A stretch of DNA of 64,000 bases from Clostridiales bacterium UBA6114 (GTDB lineage: Bacteria > Bacillota > Clostridia > Oscillospirales > Butyricicoccaceae), in NCBI GenBank assembly GCA_002423435.1, contig DIWE01000042.1:13683-77682 (forward strand), given 5' to 3'. Shown here one piece after another: positions 43,357 through 52,991 of the stretch. The position numbers and the translations under genes were made by a program. How positions within the stretch are numbered: position 1 is the first letter of the stretch; every line of letters begins with the position of its first letter. A model generated the notes under the pieces. It was given only the letters and a program-made list of their open reading frames with translations, did no database searches and was not told the origin of the DNA.

Positions 43357-44448
43357 TCAGTATTTTTCTCTGACCTTTACGATTGTTTCATACAGTTTTT
43401 TCTGCTTCTCGTCGGCGGTTTTTAAGAAGCTGTCGATGACCGGCTGTACGGCGGCCTTGAAAGCGTCCTTGTCGACATCGTTCATCTGGACGCCCGCGTC
43501 CCTCATCGTCTGCAGCTCCTTCTCAACGGCGGAAGGCCAGATCTCTTCATTCCATTCCTTCTGCATTGCCTCGCCCGCGTCCAAAACAGCCTTTTGCAGG
43601 TCTTCCGGCATACTTTCATAGACCTTTTTGCTTACAAATACCGGGTCGGGGATAATAAACTGCTCGGTAAACGACAAGTATTTTGCGACTTCCTCCATTT
43701 TGTTGGCCGTGATCACGGGAGGGGAATTTTCAAGGCCGTCGATGGTCTTCTGCTGGAGCGCGGTGTAAACCTCGCTCCATGCCATTATCGTGGCGGAAGC
43801 GCCCATGGCGTTTAACGTGTCGGCCAAAAGCTGATTCTGCATCACGCGGACGCGGATACCCTTTAAGTCCTCCGGTTCGCTGACGGCGCGCTTGGTGTTT
43901 AAGATGCTGCGTTCGCCGAGATTACACCAGGAAATGATGACAAAGCCCTGTTCTTCCGCGTCGGCGTCGGTAATCGCCCGCACTTCGGGATCGCTTATTA
44001 CGGCGATTGCCTGCTCGCCGCTGTCAAAAAGATACGGCAGCGAAAATACGGTCCAGATCGAGCTGTAATTCGAGAGGTCGGTGGCGGCGCTCTCGGTCAT
44101 CTCAATCGTGCCCGAGCGCAGACCTTCCATCGATGGGATCTTGTCGCCCAGCTGAGAGCTGGGGTAAAACTCCATGGCGACCCTTCCGTCGGAATACTTC
44201 TCGAGATGCTTTCCAAGCGCGGCGGCGCCGTCCGCCTGGGCTCCGGTCGCCGGGAAGGTTACGGAATACTTAAACGTATACTCCGGCTTCTTTTCCGTTT
44301 TATTGTCGGCCGGGGCGGTGCTGCCTGCTGCGCTGCCTGAAATGTCTGTGGAAGAGGATGTACCGGGATTACCGGAACAGCCGGTGAATGCGGACAGCAC
44401 CATGACGATGCCGAGCAGCAGCGCCATTTTTTTTACTGTTTTTTTCAT
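43357..44448 (-). CDS. dctP: TRAP transporter solute-binding protein DctP, paralog A
   Basis: A 363-residue TRAP binding lipoprotein: MKKTVKKMALLLGIVMV signal, lipobox AFTGCS (Cys near residue 23), Ser/Thr-rich linker, then the DctP fold with FYPSSQLGDKIPSMEGLRSG, LGERSILNTKR, DLKGIRVRVMQNQ (ligand Arg) and QQKTIDGLEN. The start at 44448 has AGGAGGAAAGAA before it. It is a close copy of the next gene upstream, clearly a tandem duplication. Together with DctQ/DctM at 48603-50451 it forms the operon's importer. Confidence 0.93.
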   Translation of the reverse strand: MKKTVKKMALLLGIVMVLSAFTGCSGNPGTSSSTDISGSAAGSTAPADNKTEKKPEYTFKYSVTFPATGAQADGAAALGKHLEKYSDGRVAMEFYPSSQLGDKIPSMEGLRSGTIEMTESAATDLSNYSSIWTVFSLPYLFDSGEQAIAVISDPEVRAITDADAEEQGFVIISWCNLGERSILNTKRAVSEPEDLKGIRVRVMQNQLLADTLNAMGASATIMAWSEVYTALQQKTIDGLENSPPVITANKMEEVAKYLSFTEQFIIPDPVFVSKKVYESMPEDLQKAVLDAGEAMQKEWNEEIWPSAVEKELQTMRDAGVQMNDVDKDAFKAAVQPVIDSFLKTADEKQKKLYETIVKVREKY

Positions 44449-44550
44449 TTCTTTCCTCCTATAAACAAGAAAATACAGCAGGATTCGATGATTGTAACCG
44501 TTTTGCGGTCGGGTCCCGCACGGCAATCAGAAATAAAATGTCAACACGAC

Positions 44551-45627
44551 CTAGTATTTTTCCCTGACCTTTACAATCGTTTCATACAGTTTTTTCTGTT
44601 TCTCATCGGCGTTTTTCAGGAAGCTTTCGATGACCGGCTGCACGGCGGCCTTGAAAGCGTCTTTGTCGACATCGTTCATCTGGACGCCCGCGTCCTTCAT
44701 CGTCTGCAATTCCTTTTCAACGGCAGGCGGCCAGATATTTTCGTTCCATTCCTTCTGCATTGCCTCGCCCGCTTCCAAAACGGCCTTTTGCAGGTCTTCC
44801 GGCATACCGTCATATACCTTTTTGCTCATAAATACCGGATCTGGGATAATAAACTGCTCGGTAAAGGACAGATATTTTGCGACTTCATGCATTTTGTTCG
44901 CGGTGATGACCGGGGCGGAGTTTTCGAGGCCGTCGATGGTCTTCTGCTGGAGGGCGGTGTAAACCTCGCTCCATGCCATAACGGTTGCGGAAGCGCCCAT
45001 CGCGTTAAGCGTATCCGCCAAAAGCTGATTTTCCATGACGCGAACGCGGATTCCTTTTAAATCCTCGGGTGTTTTGACCGGGCGTTTGGTGTTTAAGATG
45101 CTGCGTTCGCCGAAGTTCCACCAGGAAAGGATGACAAAGCCCTGCTCCGCGGCGTCGGCATCGGTGATCGCCCTGACCTCGGGGTCGTTGATCACGGCGA
45201 TCGCCTGCTCGCCGCTGTCAAAAAGGTACGGCAGTGAAAATACGGTCCAGATCGAGCTGTAATTGGAAAGGTCGGTGGCGGCGCACTCGGTCATTTCAAT
45301 CGTGCCCGCGCGCAAGCCCTCCATGGAGGGGATCTTGTCGCCCAGCTGGGAGCTCGGATAGAATTCCATGACGACACGGCCGTCGGTATGCTCTTTGATC
45401 AGTTCGCCCATCCGGTTGGCGCCGTCGGCCTGCGTTCCGGTCGGCGGGCAGGTCGCGGAATACTTGAAGACGTATTCCGGCGCCGTCTCCGACGGTTGTC
45501 CTGCGGATGTATTATCGGTGCCGGGGGCTGTGGACGTGGGCGCGGCCTGTCCGGAACAGGCGGCAAACGCGGACAGCGTCATGAGGATGCCGAGCAGAAG
45601 CGCCATTTTTTTAACAGATTTTTTCAT
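44551..45627 (-). CDS. dctP: TRAP transporter solute-binding protein DctP, paralog B
   Basis: A 358-residue copy of the preceding-by-coordinate paralog A; most of the mature protein aligns residue by residue (for example identical KYLSFTEQFIIPDPVF). Differences cluster in the linker after the lipobox cysteine (AFAACS), at the C-N to W-N change in SWWNFGERSI versus SWCNLGERSI, and at a few ligand-side positions. The ribosome site and first codons are identical in both copies. Nearest the promoter of the two. A hairpin-forming segment (GATTG...CAATC, near 44485-44528) separates the two genes. Confidence 0.93.
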   Translation of the reverse strand: MKKSVKKMALLLGILMTLSAFAACSGQAAPTSTAPGTDNTSAGQPSETAPEYVFKYSATCPPTGTQADGANRMGELIKEHTDGRVVMEFYPSSQLGDKIPSMEGLRAGTIEMTECAATDLSNYSSIWTVFSLPYLFDSGEQAIAVINDPEVRAITDADAAEQGFVILSWWNFGERSILNTKRPVKTPEDLKGIRVRVMENQLLADTLNAMGASATVMAWSEVYTALQQKTIDGLENSAPVITANKMHEVAKYLSFTEQFIIPDPVFMSKKVYDGMPEDLQKAVLEAGEAMQKEWNENIWPPAVEKELQTMKDAGVQMNDVDKDAFKAAVQPVIESFLKNADEKQKKLYETIVKVREKY

Positions 45628-45647
45628 TTCTTTCCTCCTATAAATAT

Positions 45648-46562
45648 TTATTTTCCGCTGGTGCCGATGGTTTCAATCAAAGGAAAACAGGATCTTACAT
45701 ATTCCGCGCTTTTTTTCATCCCGACGGATGCGTCGGGAATGTCTTCCGGATGCCACCTTCTTTCATATTCAAGCGACAGCCAACCTTTATATCCGGCGCC
45801 GCGAAGGCAGCTCAGGATTTCCTTCCACGGCATGATCCCTTCGCCGACAATCTTGGAAAGAACGTTTCGTTCCGAATCGTCGGGATGGGAAACGTCCGAC
45901 GACGCAAAAAACTTTTTTTCCGATTTAAAAACCAGATCCTTGACATGCGTATAATAAATATATTGTTTCTGAAGCGCGATCGCCTCGGGGTAATCTTCAT
46001 TGTAGGTAAAGGCGAGGTTTACCTGATCGTACAGCGCCCCGACGGCGGGATGGTTGATCTCACTTAAGAGGCTTGCGGTCTGGGCCGCGGAAACCGCCAT
46101 AGTGTTAAAATGGTTTTCAATAACAAGCCTTATTCCCGCGTTCTGCGCCTCGTCGCCGAGAAGCCGCAAGGCCGATATCAGACGGCGCCTTTTTTCGCCG
46201 TCCGGGTCGGCGGCGTCCTGCGGATAATTGCCCGCGTAAATACGGATAAAGCCGGCGTTTAAGTAACGCGCGTAGCCGATCACCCTTTTGAGCCCCGCGA
46301 TGTCCGCATCCCTTGCGGCATCATCCGGATCGTTGTATCTCGAAAAATACGGCGTCAGGCAGACGATTTCAATATTGTTTTCCTCGGCGCATTTTTTGAT
46401 TTCCTCCAGTTGCGCCTCGGTCGCGTTTGTCGGAAGCCCGCTTAGGAATCCGTCCTGGACGACGATCTCCGCCCCTTCAAGGCCGATTCTGCGAAACAGG
46501 GAAATCGCCTCGGTGACCGTATATTCCGGTGTCCCCATTGTGTGTCCTGCAATTTTATACAT
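45648..46562 (-). CDS. Sugar phosphate isomerase/epimerase, AP-endonuclease-2 fold (2 of 3)
   Basis: A 304-residue TIM-barrel isomerase/epimerase: MGTPEYTVTEAISLFRRIGL, RLVIENHFNTMAVSAAQT (metal Glu and His), VGALYDQVNLAFTY (Asp), TRY-like THVKDLVF and WLSLEYERRWHPED (Glu). Fits the metal-dependent IolE/IolH/hydroxypyruvate isomerase group. It is 20 bp from dctP and 11 bp from the next oxidoreductase, so firmly within the operon. Confidence 0.87.
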   Translation of the reverse strand: MYKIAGHTMGTPEYTVTEAISLFRRIGLEGAEIVVQDGFLSGLPTNATEAQLEEIKKCAEENNIEIVCLTPYFSRYNDPDDAARDADIAGLKRVIGYARYLNAGFIRIYAGNYPQDAADPDGEKRRRLISALRLLGDEAQNAGIRLVIENHFNTMAVSAAQTASLLSEINHPAVGALYDQVNLAFTYNEDYPEAIALQKQYIYYTHVKDLVFKSEKKFFASSDVSHPDDSERNVLSKIVGEGIMPWKEILSCLRGAGYKGWLSLEYERRWHPEDIPDASVGMKKSAEYVRSCFPLIETIGTSGK

Positions 46563-46573
46563 GTATGTACCTC

Positions 46574-47518
46574 TTAATCAAGAGCCGGAAGCCCGGCGCA
46601 TTTCAGTATTCTGTGCATCAGTTCATGCGTCTTGAACGCATCCTCGGCGCTCGTAAGGGGCGTCCGGCCAGTCTTGAGGCAGTCGAAAAAATGGTCGATC
46701 GCCGCGCGAAAACCCAGTTTGTCCTCGACCCTCGCCCATCCCATGGCGAGCGGGGTCATTGTGGTGGTGTGCGACTCGGCCGCGTCGACGACGGTCACGC
46801 TGTCCGGCGAATTTACGTAAACGCTCCGGTTTTGGCCGTGCAGCTCCAGCGTTTCAACCCACTGCCCGGAGCTTCTGTCCGCGACGAGCATTCCGACGGT
46901 CCCGTTTTCAAAGCGGAGCTGGGCGGTTGTCAGCGTTTCATAGTAGGGATCGGTAAATTTCGCTATCGCGGAAACCTGATCGCACTCCCCGCACAGATAA
47001 CGCATCAGGTCGACCATATGAATGGCGTTTTCAAGCGTCGCGCGGTACTCGCTCGCCGGCCTGTTTTTCTGCGCCACGACCACATCGGGGGATAAATCAC
47101 TGTAGACGTCCTTTGCTTTCCGATATACGGGCGCAAAACGGCGGTTAAAGCCAACCATCAGCTTCTTGCCGCTTTTCGCCGCGGCCTCCGCCATCTGATC
47201 CGCTTCCCGGAGCGTCATCGCAAGCGGCTTTTCGCAAAAAACATCGATTCCCGCCGCAAGAAGCGGCATGACATGCTCGGGGTGAAGCGGCTTCGGCGAA
47301 AGCACAAAGGCGCAGTCAAGGCCGAGGTCGATAAATTCCCCGAGGGTTGCGACCGCGTTTTTCGCCGCATACCTCATCTGCGCGCGCTGCGCGTTTTCAA
47401 TATGTCCCGCCATAAGGCCGCGGAGCTCGACGTCGTCCCTGGAGGACAATACGGGCAGATGTGCGATCTGGGCGATTGCCCCGACTCCGATGACGCCGAC
47501 ACTAAACTTTGTTTTCAT
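46574..47518 (-). CDS. Gfo/Idh/MocA family oxidoreductase (3 of 3)
   Basis: A 314-residue member with a canonical Rossmann motif GVIGVGAIAQIAHLPVL, the catalytic-region motif FCEKPLAMTLREAD and the substrate-binding C-terminal domain (NRRFAPVYRKAKDVY; IHMVDLMRYLCG). The start MKTKFSV at 47518 is chosen from the family alignment; ATG codons at 47530 and 47554 are possible. It is the most canonical of the three oxidoreductases. Confidence 0.9.
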   Translation of the reverse strand: MKTKFSVGVIGVGAIAQIAHLPVLSSRDDVELRGLMAGHIENAQRAQMRYAAKNAVATLGEFIDLGLDCAFVLSPKPLHPEHVMPLLAAGIDVFCEKPLAMTLREADQMAEAAAKSGKKLMVGFNRRFAPVYRKAKDVYSDLSPDVVVAQKNRPASEYRATLENAIHMVDLMRYLCGECDQVSAIAKFTDPYYETLTTAQLRFENGTVGMLVADRSSGQWVETLELHGQNRSVYVNSPDSVTVVDAAESHTTTMTPLAMGWARVEDKLGFRAAIDHFFDCLKTGRTPLTSAEDAFKTHELMHRILKCAGLPALD

Positions 47519-47652
47519 AATGATGGCCATTCCTTTCGCATAACTTGGAGGCACAAAACGACCGCAAAAAGGGCATCATGTGCATGTGTTGCGGTTGCCC
47601 CCTAAGCGGACAACGCACACTATTATCAACGAAGTTTGAAGCTTTTCAAGCT

Positions 47653-48549
47653 TTACCCCTCTTCCCTGCAATAGGCGTTCAAGACTTTCTCCGCCGCGCC
47701 GTATTCTTCGGCCGTGAGCGGGCGCAGCGGCCCGCGGCATATATCTTCTTTGATGACGCCCAGCATTTTCAGCATCGCCTTTATGGCGGGAATGGAAGGG
47801 ATCCCGGAAAGCGCGCGGTCGGTGTCCACAATTCGGCGCTGCGTTTCCATCGCGCCCTCGAAATCCCTCTCCCGATATTGCCGGTACAGTCTTACAAAGC
47901 GCTTTGCAAAGACCATTGCGGGCCCCGACACCGTACCGACGCCCCCAGTCATCAGGCATTGGAGGAACAAGCTGTCGCAGCCTACAAGCAGGTCGGCCGG
48001 ACGGGGCGCCTGGCGAAGATAATCCTGAGCCCTCGGCAAATTGTAGTCGCTGTATTTGATGCCCCTGAGGTTATCGTGCCGCGCCATCAGCTGTGCCAGA
48101 AGGCCGGGCGTCACGTCGTTTCGCGTATGGCTCGGAATGTTGTATATGTAAGCGGGAAAATCGGGTACGGCCGAGAGTATTTCATCGTAATATGCCGAAA
48201 GCGCCTGGTCGTCGCAGTGGAAAAACAGTGGGGTCATGATCCCGATGCCGTCTGCCCCGATTTCCCTGCTGTGTCGCGCATGCGATACGGCTTCCTCGGT
48301 CGCCGCGCTGCCGCACTGGATATATACGGACATGCGCCCTTTGTTTTCACTCACAAGGATTTCCGCAGCCCGCCTTCGTTCCCGGGCGGACAGAAGGATG
48401 CCCTCGCCGTTTGTTCCGTTGGGATAGATGCCGTCGATTCCGTTGCCTGCGAGGTGGTTTAAGAGACTTCTCAGAGATTCCTCGTCAATTTCCCCGTTCT
48501 TTCGCATGGGTGTTATTGTGGCGCATACGACGCCGGATAATGTTTTCAT
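47653..48549 (-). CDS. DapA/NAL-family aldolase
   Basis: A 298-residue class I aldolase of the dihydrodipicolinate synthase/N-acetylneuraminate lyase family: GVVCATITPM, NGTNGEGILLSARERRR, PAYIYNIPSHT with the catalytic Tyr, and GIKYSDYN with the Schiff-base Lys near residue 162. Relatives cleave 2-keto-3-deoxy acids to pyruvate plus an aldehyde. In an operon without dapB/lysA this role, cleavage of a keto-deoxy acid, is more likely than lysine synthesis. The start at 48549 is spaced from AGGA; an ATG three codons earlier is too close. Confidence 0.9.
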   Translation of the reverse strand: MKTLSGVVCATITPMRKNGEIDEESLRSLLNHLAGNGIDGIYPNGTNGEGILLSARERRRAAEILVSENKGRMSVYIQCGSAATEEAVSHARHSREIGADGIGIMTPLFFHCDDQALSAYYDEILSAVPDFPAYIYNIPSHTRNDVTPGLLAQLMARHDNLRGIKYSDYNLPRAQDYLRQAPRPADLLVGCDSLFLQCLMTGGVGTVSGPAMVFAKRFVRLYRQYRERDFEGAMETQRRIVDTDRALSGIPSIPAIKAMLKMLGVIKEDICRGPLRPLTAEEYGAAEKVLNAYCREEG

Positions 48550-48602
48550 CGATATCATTCCTGTAATAAAAATTTTAGGACCCGTTCACATAAAACGAAA
48601 CG

Positions 48603-49925
48603 TTATATGACGTAGCCGAACAGCCTCGGAAAGAACAGCACGAGCTCGGGAAGGTAGGTAATCAGCAAGAGTACGACCACCTCCGCCGCGATAAAGGGCA
48701 GGATTGCCCGCGCTCCCCGTTCCACCGGAAGCTTGGCGATGCCGCAGGCGATGTACAGACACAGCCCCAGGGGAGGGGTGCCGCAGCCGATGACGAGATT
48801 CAGCACCATTACCAGCCCGAAATGGATGGGATTGATGCCAAGCGTCATGGCGATCGGGGTTAAAATGGGGGCCAATATGATGACGCTGGCTCCGCCGTCC
48901 ATGAACATGCCCATGATCAGAAGCAGGATGTTTACAAGCAATAAAAAGACATACGGCGAATCGGAGATCGACATAAACAGGTTGCCGAGCAATACGGGCA
49001 TCTGCAGCGCGGTAAGCCCGTAGCTGATAATTTTCGCGCAGCTGATGATCATCAGCGTGGTTGCGGAAAGCGTCGCGGTATGGCGCAGCATGGGGATAAG
49101 GTCCTTCGCCTTGACGGTTTTTAAGACGGCCATGCTGACGAACAGCGAGTAGACCACCGAGGCGGCGCCCGCTTCCGTGGGGGTAAATACGCCGCCTATG
49201 ATTCCGCCGACGATGATAAGCGGCATGCCCAGGGGCAAGAGTCCGTCCAAGGCGACCGTTATCTTTTCACTGCGCGGCATTTTCTCCGTTCTTCTGGGGA
49301 AATGATACTTTCTATCCATAATCGCCACAACGGCCATTTCACTGAGCCCGATCAGGATGCCGGGAATAAGGCCGCCCATAAAGAGGGCGCCCACCGATGC
49401 ATTGACCGCAACGCCGAAGATGACCATCATAATGCTCGGCGGGATAATCGGCCCGCATGTGGATGACGCCGCCGTAACCGCAACGCTGAACTCCTTGCTG
49501 TAGCCCTCTTTTTCCATGGCGGGAATCAGCACACCGCCGATACACGAGGTGTCCGCCTGGGCCGAGCCCGTGATGCCGCCGAAAAACATGCTGGCGACGA
49601 TATTGGCCTGCGCCAGGCTCGCCGGCATCCTGCCGATAATCAGCAGCGCGAATTTGATCAGGCGGTCGGTGATGCCGCCCCGGTTCATGATCTCACCGGC
49701 CAGGATGAAAAACGGAATGGCGAGAAGCGGGAAATAGCCGATGCCCGAATAAATGGACTGCGGAATAACCAGAAGCGGCACGCCGGTGCCGACGGCCAGC
49801 TTGCCCTGAAGCATGATCAGGCTGATCAGGCCGGAAACGCCAAGGCTTGCGTACACGGGTACGCCGATCATAATAAAAACGAAAATCAATACGACAAGCA
49901 TCAGTATGCTGACGACATTTATCAT
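48603..49925 (-). CDS. dctM: TRAP transporter large permease DctM
   Basis: A 440-residue intact DctM with about 12 helices. Typical segments: LLAIPFFILAGEIMNRGGIT, SMFFGGITGSAQADTSCIGG, PPSIMMVIFGVAVNASVGAL and GGIIGGVFTPTEAGAASVVY. The start at 49925 follows GAGGGGGTAATCAC; the frame continues into dctQ upstream. At the place where the other dctM has TAG this protein reads VKAKDLIP, with Ala. Its gene lies 4 bp after dctQ. Confidence 0.95.
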   Translation of the reverse strand: MINVVSILMLVVLIFVFIMIGVPVYASLGVSGLISLIMLQGKLAVGTGVPLLVIPQSIYSGIGYFPLLAIPFFILAGEIMNRGGITDRLIKFALLIIGRMPASLAQANIVASMFFGGITGSAQADTSCIGGVLIPAMEKEGYSKEFSVAVTAASSTCGPIIPPSIMMVIFGVAVNASVGALFMGGLIPGILIGLSEMAVVAIMDRKYHFPRRTEKMPRSEKITVALDGLLPLGMPLIIVGGIIGGVFTPTEAGAASVVYSLFVSMAVLKTVKAKDLIPMLRHTATLSATTLMIISCAKIISYGLTALQMPVLLGNLFMSISDSPYVFLLLVNILLLIMGMFMDGGASVIILAPILTPIAMTLGINPIHFGLVMVLNLVIGCGTPPLGLCLYIACGIAKLPVERGARAILPFIAAEVVVLLLITYLPELVLFFPRLFGYVI

Positions 49926-49929
49926 GTGA

Positions 49930-50451
49930 TTACCCCCTCTCCTGCTCCGTCTCGTCAAATGCGCCGTATGGAACCGGCTTGTCAAAAATACGGTGACGGA
50001 TCAGTTTTATAAATTCATAAAGCATTAACGCGGCCCCGACCGGCATCGTGCCGTAGCAAAGCTTGAGAGGGATTTTGAGGAGAATCGTCGTAAGCTTTCC
50101 GGCGGTGATTGCATAATCGAACGACGCGACCAAAAATACGACTAAAAATATAAGGGTAACCAGCACCACAAATATACGAATGACTGTGCGGGGGGCTTTA
50201 GGCAGGCTGTCCACCAGTCCCTGTAAATCCGTATGCATTTTTACCCTGACGGCGCGGGCAGAACCAAACATGGCCATCACCACCATTAAAACGGTGACAA
50301 GCTCATCGCTCCAGAGAATACCGCTTCTCAGAACATAGCGGAAAAACACGTGTGCAACCACCACAACGACAATTACCGCCAGCGCGGTCGTGCTGATCGC
50401 GTCCTCAACAAACGCTATCGACTTGTCGAATTTTTGAAAAAATTTGCTCAT
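49930..50451 (-). CDS. dctQ: TRAP transporter small permease DctQ
   Basis: A 173-residue four-helix DctQ (ALAVIVVVVVAHVFFRYVLR, SGILWSDELVTVLMVVMAMF, KLCYGTMPVGAALMLYEFIK). Second gene of the LacI-controlled operon, 45 bp after the first isomerase. Interacts with DctM and docks the DctP proteins. Confidence 0.94.
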   Translation of the reverse strand: MSKFFQKFDKSIAFVEDAISTTALAVIVVVVVAHVFFRYVLRSGILWSDELVTVLMVVMAMFGSARAVRVKMHTDLQGLVDSLPKAPRTVIRIFVVLVTLIFLVVFLVASFDYAITAGKLTTILLKIPLKLCYGTMPVGAALMLYEFIKLIRHRIFDKPVPYGAFDETEQERG

Positions 50452-50496
50452 ATAAGCTCCTCTCTCTGTTTTTAAACAGCAAATCCGATATCCCGG

Positions 50497-51372
50497 TTAA
50501 AGCGCGGCCTTGCCGGTGACGGCCAATATCCTTTGCAGAGTGTCAAACGCGCTTTTGATTTTCGGCCTGCAATGCGTTTCAATGGAAAGATAGCCTTCAT
50601 ATTTGTCGTCTATCAAAGCCCGGAGCTGGCCTTCCCAGTCAATGCATCCCTTTACCACATATTCCATAGATCCGCCCGGATGGGTGATCGCATCCTTCAT
50701 ATGGACGTGCCCTATCATGTCCTTGATCTTGTCATATCCGTCGGGAAACGGCGTTTCGCAGGCATAATAGGAATTTCCCGGGTCCCAGTTGATTTTCAGT
50801 TCGGGGCAGCCGATCGTTTCGATCAGCTTTTTCGTGTTCAGTGCGGTGTCCCCGTAGCAGATATGCTCATTTTCAATGACCAGTTCGACGCCGCTTCCCC
50901 GCGCCCGTTCACACACCTTGCGAAAATAGGTCAGAAGATATTCCGGACATTCGCCGCCCGACACTCCCGCCGGCTTATTAAAACTGAAAAGGAGAATTTT
51001 TTTGCATCCGATCTCCAGCGCAAATTCCAGAGTGCGCGGGAACACTTCCGCAGCCTGCCTTTCAATCATATCCTTCAGCCGGAGATTCTCCTCATATGTA
51101 GACCGGTCCTGCCATTTTAATACGGTGGCCCCTTCCGGCACCGGGGCGTGATGATCACATTTGAAAATGCCGGGGGACATCGCAACGACCCCGAGACCGT
51201 AAGCCTGCGTCACCTTCTTAATGTGATGCGCGGTATAAGGAGTATGGTTTCCGATACGTTCATCCCCTATGCCCCTTATTTCAATATTTCGGATCCCCCA
51301 CTGGGCACAAAGCTCCGCTGCCGTTTCAAAGTCGCTGCTGATCTCATCGGTTACAAGTGAAATCTTAAACAT
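50497..51372 (-). CDS. Sugar phosphate isomerase/epimerase, AP-endonuclease-2 fold (3 of 3)
   Basis: A 291-residue TIM-barrel protein starting MFKISLVTDEISSDFETAAE, with metal-site residues in ELVIENEHICYG (Glu), KINWDPGNSYYACE (Asp), GHVHMKDAITHPGG (His) and YLSIETHCRP (Glu/His), all typical of the IolE/xylose-isomerase-like family. The start at 51372 follows GGAGG by five bases. First gene of the 12-gene operon, directly behind the LacI operators. Confidence 0.88.
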   Translation of the reverse strand: MFKISLVTDEISSDFETAAELCAQWGIRNIEIRGIGDERIGNHTPYTAHHIKKVTQAYGLGVVAMSPGIFKCDHHAPVPEGATVLKWQDRSTYEENLRLKDMIERQAAEVFPRTLEFALEIGCKKILLFSFNKPAGVSGGECPEYLLTYFRKVCERARGSGVELVIENEHICYGDTALNTKKLIETIGCPELKINWDPGNSYYACETPFPDGYDKIKDMIGHVHMKDAITHPGGSMEYVVKGCIDWEGQLRALIDDKYEGYLSIETHCRPKIKSAFDTLQRILAVTGKAAL

Positions 51373-51464
51373 AATTACCTCCGCAAATCTTGAATTTATC
51401 CGAAATCGCTTGTCCATCCTTATGAATTTAACATAATTTGAAACTTATTTGCATCTTAGATCGC

Positions 51465-51482
51465 AATGATATCGTTATCATT
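51465..51482. promoter_or_regulatory. LacI-type operator 1
   Basis: AATGATATCGTTATCATT: inverted repeat AATGATA-TCGT-TATCATT with the central CG typical of LacI-family sites. It lies 93 bp before the first gene of the leftward operon. The whole 551-bp gap 51373-51923 is strongly AT-rich, has no gene, and carries two more copies. Confidence 0.8.
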
Positions 51483-51608
51483 TTCAAAAATAAAATATAT
51501 TACTATACTTATTGAATTTCATAAATAATAGTAATATTAAAAGCGGGCCTTTCCATATTGACTTAATGACAAAATCGGGGTTAATTAAAATATGAATCGT
51601 CGAGAGAA

Positions 51609-51626
51609 AATGATATCGATTTCATT
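51609..51626. promoter_or_regulatory. LacI-type operator 2
   Basis: AATGATATCGATTTCATT matches operator 1 at its first ten and last four positions. It lies mid-gap between the divergent genes, a position suited to repression loops. Confidence 0.65.
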
Positions 51627-51832
51627 GTAAAGTATCTTATCATATAATTTTTGCTCCGTCAATGTTCAATATGGTTAGTTATTGAAGATAAAATTTATTG
51701 ATAATATACAATTCCCTTCGCTTCCAACCTTTATTTTTTATAAATTTATGTACCTCGATATATTGACAATCCGAATGGAAATGTTTATTATTTTATAATA
51801 TAGATTTGATTCATAAATATTTTATATTTTGC

Positions 51833-51850
51833 AATGATATCGTTAGCATC
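51833..51850. promoter_or_regulatory. LacI-type operator 3
   Basis: AATGATATCGTTAGCATC matches operator 1 at 16 of 18 positions. It lies 74 bp before the lacI start, so it probably mediates autoregulation and looping with the other two sites. Confidence 0.75.
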
Positions 51851-51923
51851 TTAATGGATTTATATCATAAATTCATTATCTCCGCTGGAAAAGCGACTTT
51901 TTTAATACTATTTAGGAGGAAAA

Positions 51924-52934
51924 ATGGCAACGATTAAAGACGTGGCAAAATACGCGGGCCTCTCTCCGGCTACGGTATCCCGTGTGATACGCAACCAGAG
52001 CAACGTAACGGATAAAACGCGAAATCTTGTCATAAACGCCATCCGGGATCTGAATTTTCAGCCAAACGCGCTTGCGCGGCAGCTGCGCCAGCAGGAAACA
52101 AAAACGGTCATCGTTATTGTTCCCGATATCGGCAACTCCTTTTTCCGGGATATTATCAAGGGAATTGAGAAAATTGCCTATCAAAACAATTACCAGGTAT
52201 TCCTCGCCGATATGCAAAACAACCCGGAGATCGAAGCCTATTATTTTAACGCGTTGCTGCAAAAACAGGCCGACGGCGTCATTTCCCTTTCGGCGAGCGT
52301 CGCGCAGCGGCTGATGGAACAGGTTGCGAGCCAATATCCGGTGGTGATCGTATGCCAGTATATGGAGAATTCCGACCTGCCGAATGTAACGATCGACAAC
52401 GTGAGCGCCTCAAAACGGATTATGGAGCATCTGATCAATATGGGGCATACACGCATTGCCCACCTGACCGCTTTCCCAAACATCCTTCTCTACCGGGATC
52501 GTCTGACCGGCTATTATCAGGCGCTTGCCGAACACGGGATCCAGATCGACACGGAGCTTGTGAGATACGGGAATTCGAGCTTTCAGTCGGGCTATGATCA
52601 GATGATGGAATTGCTCGAGCTTAAAAAACCGGTTACCGCCGTTTTCGCCGCCGGCGATATCCTTGCCGTCGGCGCGATGAAGGCACTCAAGGCAAGCGGG
52701 AAACGGATTCCCGAGGACTGCGCGGTCGTCGGATTCGACGACATCGACCTTTCCTCGATCTATGACCCGACGCTGACTACGATCCGCCAGCCTAAGCGGG
52801 AAATGGGCGAAATCGCGATGTCGATGCTTCTCGAACTGATAAACGGCAATAAGCCCACGCCGAATCAGCACGTCTTGGATTATGAGCTTGTCGTCCGCGA
52901 AAGCTGCGGCGGCAAAAAGACGGAAGAACCATAA
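51924..52934 (+). CDS. LacI family transcriptional repressor
   Basis: A 336-residue LacI regulator: helix-turn-helix and hinge at 1-60 (MATIKDVAKYAGLSPATVSR, with ALARQLRQQ in the hinge), then a periplasmic-binding-protein-like effector domain (VIVPDIGNSFFRDIIKGIEK; VGFDDIDLSSIYDPTLTTIR). TTTAGGAGG precedes the start. Divergent from the 12-gene catabolic operon, with three matching operators between them, so it is the likely repressor of that operon; the inducer is unknown. Confidence 0.94.
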   Translation: MATIKDVAKYAGLSPATVSRVIRNQSNVTDKTRNLVINAIRDLNFQPNALARQLRQQETKTVIVIVPDIGNSFFRDIIKGIEKIAYQNNYQVFLADMQNNPEIEAYYFNALLQKQADGVISLSASVAQRLMEQVASQYPVVIVCQYMENSDLPNVTIDNVSASKRIMEHLINMGHTRIAHLTAFPNILLYRDRLTGYYQALAEHGIQIDTELVRYGNSSFQSGYDQMMELLELKKPVTAVFAAGDILAVGAMKALKASGKRIPEDCAVVGFDDIDLSSIYDPTLTTIRQPKREMGEIAMSMLLELINGNKPTPNQHVLDYELVVRESCGGKKTEEP

Positions 52935-52960
52935 AACCCCGGCCCTTTTGATATCTCACC

Positions 52961-52991
52961 GAACCGGCGCGTCGCAATGCTGCGCCGGTTC
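52961..52991 (+). terminator. Hairpin after lacI
   Basis: GAACCGGCGC (52961-52970) and GCGCCGGTTC (52982-52991) form a perfect 10-bp stem 26 bp after the lacI stop. No T run follows, so it may only be partial before the downstream dehydrogenase gene. Confidence 0.5.
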
